Position numbers and translations under genes: made by a program
NCBI RefSeq assembly: GCF_000771225.1
Contig: NZ_JDTZ01000002.1
Coordinates: forward strand, 124,001 to 188,000
Length of the DNA stretch: 64,000 nt
Source: Bifidobacterium pseudolongum subsp. pseudolongum DSM 20099
GTDB taxonomy: Bacteria > Actinomycetota > Actinomycetes > Actinomycetales > Bifidobacteriaceae
Reading direction: 5' to 3'
The notes under the pieces: model-generated
The model's input: only the letters and a program-made list of their open reading frames with translations
Database searches by the model: none
Told to the model about the DNA's origin: nothing
Shown: positions 21,741 through 32,346 of the stretch, in pieces
Numbering within the stretch: the stretch's first letter is position 1
How the letters are laid out: the number at the start of each line of letters is the position of its first letter

Positions 21741-22421
21741 ATGGTACGCAGCAGAACAGCCCAACTCATATTCCAATCGTTCTATGTGGCGATCGGCCTC
21801 GTCGGCATCGTCGGCAGCCTCGGTTTCTACGAGCATTCGTTCGACGATGTCTTCTACGTGTATTTCACGAATCTTTCCAACTACCTGTGCATCGCGGTCA
21901 TGCTGCTTGAGCTGATTCAGACCGCGCAACGCAAGGCCGACGGATTCGTCACGCTCAGCCCAGCGGTCAAATTCATCAGCGTCACAGCGATCCTGCTGAC
22001 ATTCTTCGTGTTCAACATCCTGCTCGCCGGGGCGCCTGACCGCGATCCGGCCCAGAACTTCACGATCACAAGCATCTCGTTCCATGTGGTACTGCCGCTG
22101 CTGTTCGTCTTCGACTGGATTCTGTTCTACGAACACGGCCGTGTCAAGTGGACATATCCGCTGTATTCGACGATCTTCCCTCTCATGTATCTGGCGTTCG
22201 TCTACATCCGTGCATGGATGGTGGGATTCGACCTCAACGTGCCCAAGCTCTATCCTTACTTCTTCATCAACCTTGACGAGCAGGGTGTGGCGGGCGTTGT
22301 ACGCTGGGTGGTCATCCTGCTTGTCGCGTTCATCGTGCTCGGCTATGTGCTGATGGGCATCGACCGCGCGCTCGGGTCGCCCAAGCGCAACGGCGGCATT
22401 GAATCCACCGCGACCGTCTGA
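21741..22421 (+). CDS. Pr6Pr-family integral membrane protein
   Basis: A 226-residue polytopic membrane protein with about six transmembrane segments. The motifs EHSFDDVFYVYFTNLSNYLC, SFHVVLPLLFVFDWILFYEHG, and WTYPLYSTIFPLMYLAFVYIR with FFINLDEQG near the end match the Pr6Pr/FAR-17a/AIG1-like membrane family of Firmicutes and Actinobacteria. The function is unknown. I chose the ATG at 21741 because AAAGGTG lies seven bases upstream; the frame extends to 21579 but through the upstream terminator. A single gene, sharing a bidirectional terminator with tuf. Confidence 0.75.
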   Translation: MVRSRTAQLIFQSFYVAIGLVGIVGSLGFYEHSFDDVFYVYFTNLSNYLCIAVMLLELIQTAQRKADGFVTLSPAVKFISVTAILLTFFVFNILLAGAPDRDPAQNFTITSISFHVVLPLLFVFDWILFYEHGRVKWTYPLYSTIFPLMYLAFVYIRAWMVGFDLNVPKLYPYFFINLDEQGVAGVVRWVVILLVAFIVLGYVLMGIDRALGSPKRNGGIESTATV

Positions 22422-22442
22422 TCCTCTTCCCCGCATATACCA

Positions 22443-22474
22443 AGAGGGGGCTTCCCGTCAGGGAAGCCCCCTCT
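22443..22474. terminator. Bidirectional terminator between the Pr6Pr gene and tuf
   Basis: A perfect 14-bp stem, AGAGGGGGCTTCCC and GGGAAGCCCCCTCT, with loop GTCA. It lies 22 bases past one stop and 37 past the other, so it can serve both convergent genes. Confidence 0.85.
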
Positions 22475-22510
22475 ACGCTAGTTCAGCGTGTCAGATCGCG
22501 TCTGATGAGA

Positions 22511-23710
<1,200 letters not shown>

Positions 23711-23814
23711 GTGTGTTGTCCTCCTGGACGTTTCTCGTAGTAAGCCTTGAGCATTCAAGGCACTTGCTACATTTTACTGGGTTTCTGGGTTGTCGCCACT
23801 TATCGAGCCCGAAC

Positions 23815-23848
23815 CCAGTCAGCGCTACAAAATACTAGCGCTGACTGG
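23815..23848 (-). terminator. Hairpin between fusA and tuf
   Basis: A 12-bp perfect stem CCAGTCAGCGCT/AGCGCTGACTGG with a 10-base A/T-rich loop, 30 bases after the fusA stop. It could partly terminate or process the str mRNA and help set tuf expression apart. Confidence 0.6.
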
Positions 23849-23878
23849 AGACAGGTTCAAGTCCGGTGGCGGCGCGTG

Positions 23879-26008
23879 TCACTCGCCGCGCTGGGCCTTG
23901 ATGATCTCGTCCGCGACGGCCTTCGGGACCTCCGCGTACGAATCCATCTGCATGGTGAACATCGCGCGGCCCTGCGTCTTGGAACGCAGGTCACCGATGT
24001 AGCCGAACATCTCGCTCAGCGGCACCTTCGCGTCGATGACCTTGACGCCGGTGGCGTCGTTCATCGACTGGATCTGGCCACGGCGTGCGTTGAGATCACC
24101 CATGACGTCGCCCATGTACTCTTCCGGAGTACGGACTTCGACGGCCATGATCGGCTCGAGGATGACCGGCTTCGCCTTCGGCGCGGCCTCCTTGAAGCAC
24201 ATGGAGCCTGCGATCTTGAAGGCCATTTCCGAGGAATCGACGTCGTGCACCTGGCCGTCGACGACCGTTGCCTTGACGCCCACGACCGGGAAGCCTGCGA
24301 GGATGCCGGATTCCATGGCCTCCTGCACGCCGGCATCGATCGAAGGGATGAATTCCTTCGTGATGTGGCCGCCGGTGACCTCGTTCGCGAACTCGTAGAC
24401 CTCGCCGTTCTCGGTGTCGAGCGGCTCGAAGTTCATGAGCACCTTTGCGAACTGGCCGGAACCACCGGTCTGCTTCTTGTGCGTGTATTCCTGGTTCATG
24501 ACGGCCTTGCGGATCGTCTCACGGTAGGCGACCTGCGGCTTGCCGACGTTGCACTCGACCTTGAATTCACGGCGCATACGGTCGACGATGATGTCGAGCT
24601 GGAGCTCGCCCATGCCCGAGATCAGCGTCTGGCCGGATTCCTCGTCGGTCTTGACCTGGAAGGTCGGATCCTCGTCGGAGAGCTTCGCGAGGGCGATGCT
24701 CATCTTCTCCTGGTCGGCCTTGGTCTTCGGCTCCACGGCCACTTCGATGACCGGGTCGGGGAAGGTCATCGACTCGAGCGAGATCGGGTGCTTCTCATCG
24801 CACAGGGTGTCGCCGGTCGTGACGTTCTTGAGGCCCACGAAGGTGTAGATGTTGCCGGCCTCGGCGGAATCCACCGGGTTCTCCTTGTCGGCGTGCATCT
24901 GGAAGATCTTGCCGATGCGTTCCTTCTTGCCCTTCGTGGAATCGAGCACGTTGTCGCCCGGCTTCACAACGCCAGAGTAGACACGCACGAACACGAGCTT
25001 GCCGTAGAATGGGTGGGTCGAGATCTTGAAGACGAGGGCCGAGAACGGATCGTCGAAGGTGGGCTTGCGGTCGATCTCGACGGATTCGTCGGACGGATCG
25101 AAGCCAACGATCGAAGGAACGTCCTCAGGGCTCGGCAGGTAGTCGACGACGGCGTCCAGCATCGGCTGCACACCCTTGTCCTTGAACGCCGAACCGCACA
25201 GGACCGGATAGGCCTGACGGCTGATGGTCAGCGTGCGGATGCCCTTGCGGATCTCCTCTTCCGAAAGCTCGCCGCTCTCGAGGAACTTCTCGAGCAGCTC
25301 CTCATCGGATTCGGCGACCTGGTCGAGCAGCTCGGAACGGTACTGCTCGGCGCGGTCCTTGAGGTCGTCCGGGATGTCCACGGTGTCGTAGTGGGCGCCC
25401 ATGTCGTCCTTGACGTCGTTCCAGACGTAGGCCTTCATGCGGATCAGGTCCACAACGCCGGCGAAGTCGTTCTCAGCGCCGATCGGCAGCTGCACGACGA
25501 GCGGGGTGGCACCCAGCTTCTCCTTGATGGTGTCGACCGAGTAGTAGAAGTCAGCGCCCAGCTTGTCCATCTTGTTGATGAAGCAGATGCGCGGAACGCC
25601 GTACTTGTCGGCCTGACGCCATACGGTCTCGGACTGCGGCTCAACGCCTTCCTTGCCGTCGAAGACGGCCACGGCGCCATCGAGCACGCGCAGCGAACGC
25701 TCCACCTCGGCGGTGAAGTCGACGTGGCCCGGGGTGTCGATGATGTTGATCTGGAACTGCTCGCCCGTGTCGTGGGTCTGACGGTTCCAGAAGCAGGTGG
25801 TCGCAGCGGACTGGATCGTGATGCCACGCTCCTGCTCCTGCGCCATGAAGTCCATCGTCGAAGCGCCATCGTGCGTCTCGCCGATCTTGTAGTTCTTACC
25901 GGTGTAGTACAGAATACGCTCGGTGGTGGTGGTCTTGCCGGCATCGATGTGCGCCATGATGCCGATGTTGCGAACCTGATTCAGGTTGCTAAGCACGTCC
26001 TGTGCCAT
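23879..26008 (-). CDS. fusA: Elongation factor G
   Basis: A 709-residue translocation GTPase. G motifs: [32 protein letters not shown] and [14 protein letters not shown]. Domain IV carries [19 protein letters not shown] near the C-terminus. Full length and intact. It follows rpsG by 33 bases and is itself preceded by an AGGGCCAGGGAAC ribosome region. A 764-codon open frame on the other strand is a shadow. Confidence 0.98.
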   Translation of the reverse strand: MAQDVLSNLNQVRNIGIMAHIDAGKTTTTERILYYTGKNYKIGETHDGASTMDFMAQEQERGITIQSAATTCFWNRQTHDTGEQFQINIIDTPGHVDFTAEVERSLRVLDGAVAVFDGKEGVEPQSETVWRQADKYGVPRICFINKMDKLGADFYYSVDTIKEKLGATPLVVQLPIGAENDFAGVVDLIRMKAYVWNDVKDDMGAHYDTVDIPDDLKDRAEQYRSELLDQVAESDEELLEKFLESGELSEEEIRKGIRTLTISRQAYPVLCGSAFKDKGVQPMLDAVVDYLPSPEDVPSIVGFDPSDESVEIDRKPTFDDPFSALVFKISTHPFYGKLVFVRVYSGVVKPGDNVLDSTKGKKERIGKIFQMHADKENPVDSAEAGNIYTFVGLKNVTTGDTLCDEKHPISLESMTFPDPVIEVAVEPKTKADQEKMSIALAKLSDEDPTFQVKTDEESGQTLISGMGELQLDIIVDRMRREFKVECNVGKPQVAYRETIRKAVMNQEYTHKKQTGGSGQFAKVLMNFEPLDTENGEVYEFANEVTGGHITKEFIPSIDAGVQEAMESGILAGFPVVGVKATVVDGQVHDVDSSEMAFKIAGSMCFKEAAPKAKPVILEPIMAVEVRTPEEYMGDVMGDLNARRGQIQSMNDATGVKVIDAKVPLSEMFGYIGDLRSKTQGRAMFTMQMDSYAEVPKAVADEIIKAQRGE

Positions 26009-26041
26009 AAGTGTTCCCTGGCCCTTTCTGGTCTGGTGTGA

Positions 26042-26512
26042 TTACCAGCGGTAATGAGCGAAGGCCTTGTTGGCCTCTGCCATCTTGTGGGTGTCTTCGC
26101 GGCGTTTCACGGAAGCGCCGAGACCGTTGGAGGCGTCGAGGATCTCGTTGGCGAGACGCTCGGCCATCGTCTTCTCACGACGAGCACGGGAGAAATCGGT
26201 CAGCCAGCGCAGCGACAGCGTGTTCGCGCGGGCGGGCTTGACTTCGACCGGCACCTGGTAGGTGGCGCCGCCGACGCGGCGGGAGCGCACCTCGAGGGAC
26301 GGGCGGATATTGTCGAGCGCGCGCTTGAGCACGGCGACCGGCTCCTGGTCGGTCTTCTCCTTGACCATGTCAAGTGCCGAGTAGACGATGTCTTCGGCGA
26401 TCGACTTCTTGCCGTCGAGAAGAATCTTGTTGATGAGCTGCGCGACTACGGTCGAGCCGTAGATCGGGTCCGGCAGCAGCTGATGTTTCTTGGCGGGTCC
26501 TTTACGTGACAT
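26042..26512 (-). CDS. rpsG: 30S ribosomal protein S7
   Basis: A 156-residue primary 16S rRNA-binding protein of the small subunit head. Family marks: [57 protein letters not shown] and the C-terminal [15 protein letters not shown]. Separated from rpsL by five bases. Confidence 0.98.
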   Translation of the reverse strand: MSRKGPAKKHQLLPDPIYGSTVVAQLINKILLDGKKSIAEDIVYSALDMVKEKTDQEPVAVLKRALDNIRPSLEVRSRRVGGATYQVPVEVKPARANTLSLRWLTDFSRARREKTMAERLANEILDASNGLGASVKRREDTHKMAEANKAFAHYRW

Positions 26513-26517
26513 ATCTC

Positions 26518-26889
26518 TTACTTCGCCTTCTTTGCTCCGTACAGGGAACGGCCCTGCTTACGATCCTTGACGCCCTGGGTATCGAGTGCACCGCGCACGA
26601 TGTGGTAACGCACACCCGGCAGATCCTTGACACGGCCGCCGCGCACGAGCACGATGGAGTGCTCCTGCAGGTTGTGGCCCTCACCCGGAATGTAAGCGGT
26701 GACTTCGATGCCGGAGCTCAGACGCACACGGGCAACCTTACGCAGAGCCGAGTTCGGCTTCTTCGGCGTGGTGGTGTACACACGGGTGCACACGCCGCGG
26801 CGCAGCGGGCTTCCCTTGAGAGCCAAAGTCTTGGACTTCTTCGGCTTTGCCTTACGTCCCTTACGGACAAGCTGTTCAATAGTAGGCAA
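26518..26889 (-). CDS. rpsL: 30S ribosomal protein S12
   Basis: A 123-residue decoding-centre protein. It has [40 protein letters not shown] (the loop with Lys where streptomycin resistance mutations arise) and [20 protein letters not shown]. The start codon is TTG at 26889, supported by GGAG eight bases upstream. First gene of the str operon. Confidence 0.98.
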   Translation of the reverse strand: MPTIEQLVRKGRKAKPKKSKTLALKGSPLRRGVCTRVYTTTPKKPNSALRKVARVRLSSGIEVTAYIPGEGHNLQEHSIVLVRGGRVKDLPGVRYHIVRGALDTQGVKDRKQGRSLYGAKKAK

Positions 26890-27136
26890 CTTGAATTCTC
26901 CGATTCAGTGGTATCTGTTCTTCACTCGTGAAGCCGCCTCACTGCAGCCCCACTCCCCCTGATCCGTTGCGAATCGGAAAAGACAGCCACTGTTCACCGG
27001 CCCGATGACCCTCCGTTCTCTCACCGCCGCATTGCTGCGCGTGATCCAAACGAACTCGGGGATATCCCAGCCCGCGCTCCTGTCACATAAGGTGCACGGC
27101 TGGCACACACAAGGAGCCAAGATACCACAGGCACAG
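26890..27136. other. Leader/promoter region of the str operon
   Basis: About 247 bases between rpsL and the terminator at 27137. It should hold the str promoter and an untranslated leader on the minus strand. No convincing -35/-10 pair, tRNA or riboswitch was identified, and no real gene is seen. Confidence 0.4.
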
Positions 27137-27181
27137 AAAAAAGGCAACCCCCGGAGTGTCTAGGCACCTCCGGGGGTCGCC
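27137..27181 (-). terminator. Strong intrinsic terminator upstream of rpsL
   Basis: On the minus strand a 14-bp GC-rich stem (27168-27181 with 27143-27156, one G-T type mismatch) is followed by six T residues. It would end a minus-strand transcript coming from the right, yet no recognised minus-strand gene lies there. It could also insulate or attenuate the str operon. Confidence 0.8.
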
Positions 27182-27189
27182 TCACTTCT

Positions 27190-27333
27190 CTATACCCATT
27201 GTTCGTGCCATTGCCTCGACACCACCGCGGTTGCATTCCATCTCCCATCAATCGCCGCGGTGGCGTCTGCCGCATCCATCGCATCCATTGTGTGTGCCAT
27301 CACCCACGGCGCGCATCCCTTGCGCGCGATCAT
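27190..27333 (-). CDS. Possible 47-residue small protein or ncRNA locus
   Basis: On the minus strand an ATG at 27333 opens a 47-codon frame, MIARKGCAPWVMAHTM and so on, ending in QWHEQWV. Its TAG lies only 9 bases before the strong terminator. Upstream at 27454-27459 the minus strand reads TATACT, a good -10 element, but no -35 is clear and no close ribosome site precedes the ATG. The RNA from about 27447 to 27140 could form hairpins, including GCGCGC pairs near 27305-27325 and a 13-bp arm pair around 27217-27262. So this may be a small RNA, a small protein, or neither. Nothing else is seen in 27182-27530. Confidence 0.3.
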   Translation of the reverse strand: MIARKGCAPWVMAHTMDAMDAADATAAIDGRWNATAVVSRQWHEQWV

Positions 27334-27578
27334 GCCATACGCCGAACGCTCCGGCAGCCCATGCTATCTGCTGTTACGTTGCGCAATGTTGTAATCGTCC
27401 GGCGCCGCCCTGCGCCGTCTCGGTGTTGTAACCCTTGTGTCCTTGCACTTACGAGTATAGTCCAAAATCGCGCGCGACACGACCCCGCCACCGCCCGACA
27501 CGCCGTGTGCACACATTGGCCCGGCATTCGTGTATAGTGTTCACCTGTTGTCCGGTTCCCAACGGAACCGCTGCAATG

Positions 27579-27654
27579 GTGGCTATAGCTCAGTTGGTAG
27601 AGCATCTGATTGTGGTTCAGAAGGTCGCGCGTTCGAGCCGCGTTAGCCACCCCA
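27579..27654 (+). tRNA. tRNA-His (GTG)
   Basis: The acceptor stem GTGGCTA pairs with TAGCCAC. The D loop (AGCTCAGTTGGTAGAGC), the anticodon stem TCTGA/TCAGA around loop TTGTGGT (anticodon GTG) and the T arm GCGCGTTCGAGCCGCG region are all in place. A G lies at -1 (27578) opposite discriminator C, as histidine tRNAs need. The CCA end is encoded. TATAGT at 27533-27538 may be its -10. Confidence 0.96.
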
Positions 27655-27656
27655 TC

Positions 27657-27694
27657 AACCCCGGCCTTTCCTTCGATGGAAACCGGGGTTTCTT
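27657..27694 (+). terminator. Terminator of tRNA-His
   Basis: AACCCCGG pairs with CCGGGGTT, with an inner TTTCC/GGAAA pair around TTCGAT, followed by TCTTATT. Confidence 0.75.
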
Positions 27695-27853
27695 ATTACG
27701 TCACGCCGGCAGGGGGCGCACGCGTCCGCCCCCGGAAGGCATCGCCCCGCGCCCCACGTTCACCGTGCGCCGCAATCCACGCCCTTCCAAGGCCCAGCAG
27801 GTAGACTACTCAGCAGTACACGCTGCCCGCCTACGAGCACTAAGGAGCCCGCC

Positions 27854-28879
27854 ATGCTGTCTTTTGAAAACGATTATTCCGCCGCCGCCTGCCCGCAGAT
27901 CATCGCGCGCATGCAGCAGGTCCAAAACGAGACGCACCCCGGCTACGGCACCGACGACTACTGCAAGGCCGCCGCCGGCAGGATCCGCGCACTGTGCGAC
28001 AACCCGGAAAGCGACATCTGGTTCCTCACCGGCGGCACGCAGACGAACCAAGTGGTCATCGACTCGATCACCGCGCAATATGCAGGCGTCGTCTGCGCGG
28101 ACAGCGCGCACATCAACACGCATGAGGCCGGCGCAATCGAGGCGACCGGGCACAAAGTGCTCGCACTGCCGCAGCAGGACGGCAAGATCAGCGCGCCGCA
28201 GCTCGACGACTATTGCGAGCGCTTCAACGCGGACACGAACCATGCGCATATGGTGCGCCCCGGCTGCGTGTATGTCTCGCAGCCGACCGAATACGGCACA
28301 GTGTATACACGCGCCGAGCTCGCCGCGATCGCGCAGGTGGCGCATGACCACGACATGCCGCTGTTCATCGACGGCGCACGCCTGGGCTATGCGCTCACAT
28401 GCGACGCGAACGACGCGAATCTCGACGACCTTGCGCGCATCGCCGACGTCTTCACGATCGGCGGCACGAAGGTCGGCGCCATGTTCGGTGAGGCTGTCGT
28501 GTTCACGCGCGGCAACACGCCCGAGAACTTCACCGCGCTCGTCAAACTGCATGGCGCTCTGCTCGCCAAGGGCTGGCTGCTCGGCCTGCAGTTCGACACG
28601 CTGTTCACCGACGACCTGTATTTCCAGTTGTCGAAGCACGCGAACGCGCAGGCGGACAAGATCCGTCAGGCGCTGCTTGACAAGGGGTACGACATCGCGT
28701 TTGTGTCGCAGACGAACCAGATCTTCATCACGGTGACCCGCAACCGTGCCCAGGAGCTGCAGCAGCAGGTGAAGCTGGGGTTCATGGAGGCCGTGGACGC
28801 CAGCCATGTGATGCTGCGCATCTGCACAAGCTGGGCCACGACCGACGATCAGGTGGCGGCGCTCATCGCGCTGCTGTAG
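27854..28879 (+). CDS. ltaE: Low-specificity threonine aldolase
   Basis: A 341-residue PLP enzyme of the beta-eliminating lyase fold that splits threonine to glycine and acetaldehyde. The N-terminal LSFENDYSAAACPQIIARM and YGTDDYCKAA fit the family. Cofactor-binding features are FLTGGTQTNQ, the His of SAHINTHEAGA, the Asp in LFIDGARLGYAL, and the Schiff-base Lys in TIGGTKVGAMFGEAVVF. Ribosome site AAGGAG lies eight bases before the ATG. It lies between tRNA-His and a convergent glycosyltransferase, only 16 bases from that gene's stop. Confidence 0.92.
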   Translation: MLSFENDYSAAACPQIIARMQQVQNETHPGYGTDDYCKAAAGRIRALCDNPESDIWFLTGGTQTNQVVIDSITAQYAGVVCADSAHINTHEAGAIEATGHKVLALPQQDGKISAPQLDDYCERFNADTNHAHMVRPGCVYVSQPTEYGTVYTRAELAAIAQVAHDHDMPLFIDGARLGYALTCDANDANLDDLARIADVFTIGGTKVGAMFGEAVVFTRGNTPENFTALVKLHGALLAKGWLLGLQFDTLFTDDLYFQLSKHANAQADKIRQALLDKGYDIAFVSQTNQIFITVTRNRAQELQQQVKLGFMEAVDASHVMLRICTSWATTDDQVAALIALL

Positions 28880-28895
28880 GCGCTGTGTACGCGGT

Positions 28896-30083
28896 TCAGC
28901 GTGTGGCGCCGTGCGCCGCGATCGCCTCGCGTTCCATCTGCACGAACTGGTGGACCGACGATTCGACGGAGTAGTGCTCCTTCGTGTGGTCGGCATAGGT
29001 CTGCCCCCACTCGTTGAGTTCGCGCGGGTGTTCGATCCACCAGTCGATGTGCGCGGCGAGCTGTTCGGAATGCCCGACCTCATACAGCGATTCCGGGCAG
29101 AGCGCGAACTGGCTCGCCGCGCTCTGCGGCGACTTCGCGATGACCGGCACGAGCCCGCACGCCATGCCTTCGATCACACTGACCGATTCGAGGTCGGCAA
29201 TCGACGGATGGCACAGCAGGTTGCACGACTGCAGCAATGCGGGCATGTCGCTGTTGCGGTGGAAGCCGATGGACGCGGGGCGCGCGAGTTTCTTGCGGGC
29301 GAGCCGTTCGAGTTTGCGTTTGATCGGCCCGGTGCCGGCGATTGTCAGATGGATGTCTTCGGTGTGCGCGCTGCGTGCGATCGCCTCGATGAGCTCCACA
29401 TGGTTCTTTTCGTTCGACAGGCGGCCGGACGCCACAATCTTGAACGGCACGCCCGCCGCTTCGTCGTCCGGGCGCTGCCGCTTGGGAGTGAACCGCGCCT
29501 GGTAGCCGTTTGAAATCACATGGATCGGTGCCGTGTAATGGTGCTCGCGCAACAACCGGGCCCCCAATTCCGTCGGCACATGGATCGCGTCGACGTTGCG
29601 GTACAGCCAGTGCTTGAACAACCAATAGATGAACGAATCAGCGCCAGGCACATATTTGAGCGGCCCCGCGGAATACGTCACGTTCTCCGGCTGCACATGG
29701 TAGCCGGCCGTGACGGGCAGGCCCTTGGCCCGCGCCGCGGCGAGCGCGTGCCGCCCGAATTTGAATGGCGTGTAGATGTGCACGATGTCCACGCCGTCGA
29801 ATGCACGGTCGAACAACGTGGCGCTCGGCTGCGCGAACTGCATCTGCTGTTTCGCCGCCACCCAGCTGACGAGCGGTACCCGGTTGACCTTGGCCGGGTA
29901 TTCGGGGGCATTGATGCCCACGAGGCGCACATGGTGCCCTTGCCGTTCCAACTCCTGAGCCCACTGCAACGCCGAATTCGACGTCCCGTTGCCACGGTTG
30001 CCGAAGGTGTCCACCACCATGGCGATCGTCAATGGCCGTTCGGTGGTCTGCTGCGGGCTTTCGCCGTTCTTTGCTGCACACAT
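28896..30083 (-). CDS. Family 4 glycosyltransferase (glycolipid type likely)
   Basis: A 395-residue GT-B enzyme. The N-terminal domain begins LTIAMVVDTFGNRGNGTSNS, with the nucleotide-loop glycines and VDIVHIYTPFKFGRHAL. The C-terminal domain has the donor region FKIVASGRLSNEKNHVELIE and the E-x7-E motif in DLESVSVIEGMACGLVPV. The overall look is like the diacylglycerol glucosyltransferases or mannosyltransferases of Gram-positives, which make membrane glycolipids, but the substrate cannot be told from sequence alone. It is transcribed divergently from purT (91-base gap). Confidence 0.75.
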   Translation of the reverse strand: MCAAKNGESPQQTTERPLTIAMVVDTFGNRGNGTSNSALQWAQELERQGHHVRLVGINAPEYPAKVNRVPLVSWVAAKQQMQFAQPSATLFDRAFDGVDIVHIYTPFKFGRHALAAARAKGLPVTAGYHVQPENVTYSAGPLKYVPGADSFIYWLFKHWLYRNVDAIHVPTELGARLLREHHYTAPIHVISNGYQARFTPKRQRPDDEAAGVPFKIVASGRLSNEKNHVELIEAIARSAHTEDIHLTIAGTGPIKRKLERLARKKLARPASIGFHRNSDMPALLQSCNLLCHPSIADLESVSVIEGMACGLVPVIAKSPQSAASQFALCPESLYEVGHSEQLAAHIDWWIEHPRELNEWGQTYADHTKEHYSVESSVHQFVQMEREAIAAHGATR

Positions 30084-30174
30084 GGAAGTTCAGTCTAACC
30101 ATGGCGCATGTCAAAGCGCGGCGCATGTGGACGGCGCGCGTGCGCTGGGCGCCGCCGGTGGCAATATGGGAGGC

Positions 30175-31422
30175 ATGGCAAATCAAGATCGTGCTTTGGG
30201 CACACCGTACGGCAAACATCCCACCCGCGCACTGCTCCTCGGCTCCGGCGAACTCGGCAAAGAGGTCGCCATCGCGCTCACCCGGCTCGGCGTGCGTGTC
30301 ATCGCCGCCGACTCCTACGAAGGCGCGCCGGCGCAGCAAGTGGCGCATGAGGCGCATGTGCTCGACATGAGCGACGCGCAGGCCCTGACCGAACTCATCG
30401 CGGGGGTCCAGCCCGACATCATCATCCCCGAGATTGAAGCGATCGCCACGCAAGTGCTCTTCGACGCCGAGCGCGCCGGCATCCATGTGGTGCCAAGCGC
30501 CACGATCGCCTCGATCTGCATGGACCGCGAGGCGCTGCGCCGTCTGGCGAGCGAGGAGCTCGGCCTACCCACTTCGCCCCACCGTTTCGCCGGTTCGCTC
30601 GAGGAACTGCGCGTCGGCGCCCAAGCGGTCGGGTTCCCGTGCGTCGTCAAGCCGGTCATGAGCTCTTCAGGGCACGGACAGTCGGTCGTACGGTCCGCCG
30701 ACGGCATCGACGCCGCCTGGCAGGAGGCACAGCAGGGGCGCCGCGCGCACCACGACGGCGATGTCTCGCGTGTGATCGTCGAGCAACTCGTCGACCTCGA
30801 CTATGAGCTCACGATGCTCACCGTCAGCTCGAGCGCGGGCATCGTGGTGTGCACACCGATCGGACAGCGCCAGCAGGACGGCGACTACCGCGAATCCTGG
30901 CAGCCGGCGGACGTGCCGGCCGACGTGCTGCAGGAGGCCGTCCGCATCGCGCGCGACGCGGTGCGCGGCCTCGTGCAGCGCGCGAAGACCGATACCGCGT
31001 GGGGCGTGTTCGGCGTCGAACTGTTCGTGCTGACCGACGGCAGCGTGCTGTTCAACGAGGTCTCGCCGCGTCCGCACGACACCGGCATGGTCACGATGAT
31101 CAGCCAGCGGCTCAGCGAATTCGACCTGCACGCGCGCGCAATCCTCGGCGTGCCGGTCGCCGAAGGCCATGTGGCGCTCGCCATGCCCGCGCACACCGCG
31201 GCGGCGAGCCACGCAATCGTGGTCAGCGGCGAAGGCGAAGTCGAGTTCTCGGATCTCGACGCCGCGCTCGCGCAACCGGGCACCGACGTGCGCATCTTCG
31301 CCAAACCGCGTGTCGCGGGGCACCGCCGCATGGGCGTGGCGCTCGCGCTCGGCCAGGACGTGCAGGAGGCGCGCGTGGCCGCCACGCAGGTCACGCAGGC
31401 GCTGCACACCGAGATTGTGTGA
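30175..31422 (+). CDS. purT: Formate-dependent GAR transformylase PurT
   Basis: A 415-residue ATP-grasp enzyme that formylates glycinamide ribonucleotide with formate and ATP, replacing the folate-dependent PurN step. Marks: ALLLGSGELGKEVAIALTRL, the segment PDIIIPEIEAIAT, PCVVKPVMSSSGHGQS, and the metal site FNEVSPRPHDTGMVTMISQ. The start is either ATG 30175 or ATG 30166 (MGGMANQD). A GGGAGG stretch lies between them, too close to the later one, so this is not settled. First of the plus-strand set purT-purC-purL. Confidence 0.94.
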   Translation: MANQDRALGTPYGKHPTRALLLGSGELGKEVAIALTRLGVRVIAADSYEGAPAQQVAHEAHVLDMSDAQALTELIAGVQPDIIIPEIEAIATQVLFDAERAGIHVVPSATIASICMDREALRRLASEELGLPTSPHRFAGSLEELRVGAQAVGFPCVVKPVMSSSGHGQSVVRSADGIDAAWQEAQQGRRAHHDGDVSRVIVEQLVDLDYELTMLTVSSSAGIVVCTPIGQRQQDGDYRESWQPADVPADVLQEAVRIARDAVRGLVQRAKTDTAWGVFGVELFVLTDGSVLFNEVSPRPHDTGMVTMISQRLSEFDLHARAILGVPVAEGHVALAMPAHTAAASHAIVVSGEGEVEFSDLDAALAQPGTDVRIFAKPRVAGHRRMGVALALGQDVQEARVAATQVTQALHTEIV

Positions 31423-31524
31423 AATGTGAGAAACGCCGAAGAGATGTTACGAATCATTGGTACCCTGATTGCGTCAGTTCATCAGCGCTCCAATCTTGGG
31501 TAACCAGAAGGGTGAAGCAACACT

Positions 31525-32277
31525 ATGCAGAAACTGGACAAGCTCTACGAGGGCAAGGCCAAAAAACTGTACGCAACCGACGACCCCGACGTGCTGTGGG
31601 TCGAATACATGAATCAGGCGACCGCCGGCAACGGTGCCAAAAAAGCACAGATCGAAGGCAAGGGAAGCCTGAACAACCGCATCACCTCGGTCCTGTTCGA
31701 CCTGCTGGCGGCGCGCGGCGTCGATTCGCATTTCGTGCGCCGTATCTCCGACACCGAACAGCTCGTGCGCGCCATGGACATGTACCCGCTCGAGATCATC
31801 ATGCGCAACACCGCCGCTGGTTCGTTCGCCAAGCGCTACGGCGTTGAGGAAGGCACCGAACTCAAGCAGCCGATCCTCGAATTCTGCTACAAATCCGACG
31901 ATCTGGGCGATCCGTTCATCAACGATGACGGCATTGTGGCGCTCGGCCTGGCCAGCAAGGAAGAACTCGATGAGATTTCCCGGCAGGCGCGTGCGGTGAA
32001 CGACGCGCTGCGCGACATCTTCACCAAGATCGATGTGCAGCTCGTGGACTTCAAGATCGAAGAAGGCAAGACTTCAGACGGTACGATCCTGCTCGCCGAC
32101 GAAATCACGCCGGACACCTGCCGCCTATGGGACCTGCGCGACGGCTCCGGACAGATCGAGCATCTCGACAAGGACCTCTTCCGCCGTGACCTAGGCAACA
32201 TCATCCCCGCCTACGAAGAGATCCTCAACCGTCTTGAGGCGCTCGCCGACGCCGAGGGCGTCGCGCGCGCCGAGTGA
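31525..32277 (+). CDS. purC: SAICAR synthetase
   Basis: A 250-residue synthetase that joins aspartate to CAIR. It has [20 protein letters not shown] at the start, [21 protein letters not shown], and the C-terminal [25 protein letters not shown] precedes the ATG. It lies between purT (102-base gap) and purL (69-base gap) on the same strand. The CAIR substrate is made by PurE/PurK, encoded at 61-63 kb here. Confidence 0.97.
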   Translation: MQKLDKLYEGKAKKLYATDDPDVLWVEYMNQATAGNGAKKAQIEGKGSLNNRITSVLFDLLAARGVDSHFVRRISDTEQLVRAMDMYPLEIIMRNTAAGSFAKRYGVEEGTELKQPILEFCYKSDDLGDPFINDDGIVALGLASKEELDEISRQARAVNDALRDIFTKIDVQLVDFKIEEGKTSDGTILLADEITPDTCRLWDLRDGSGQIEHLDKDLFRRDLGNIIPAYEEILNRLEALADAEGVARAE

Positions 32278-32346
32278 CCTTGGCGTAACGCCCCAACTCC
32301 GCCCCTCCACCACTCGAGCCACCACACAAGAAGCGAAGGAACAATC

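Noticed and set aside
23747-26041. 764-codon plus-strand frame across fusA
   Set aside because: Antisense of fusA. The mirror codons of a strongly biased gene leave few stops.
27435-28736. 433-codon plus-strand frame across tRNA-His and ltaE
   Set aside because: It runs through a tRNA and a terminator and is out of frame with the clear threonine aldolase.
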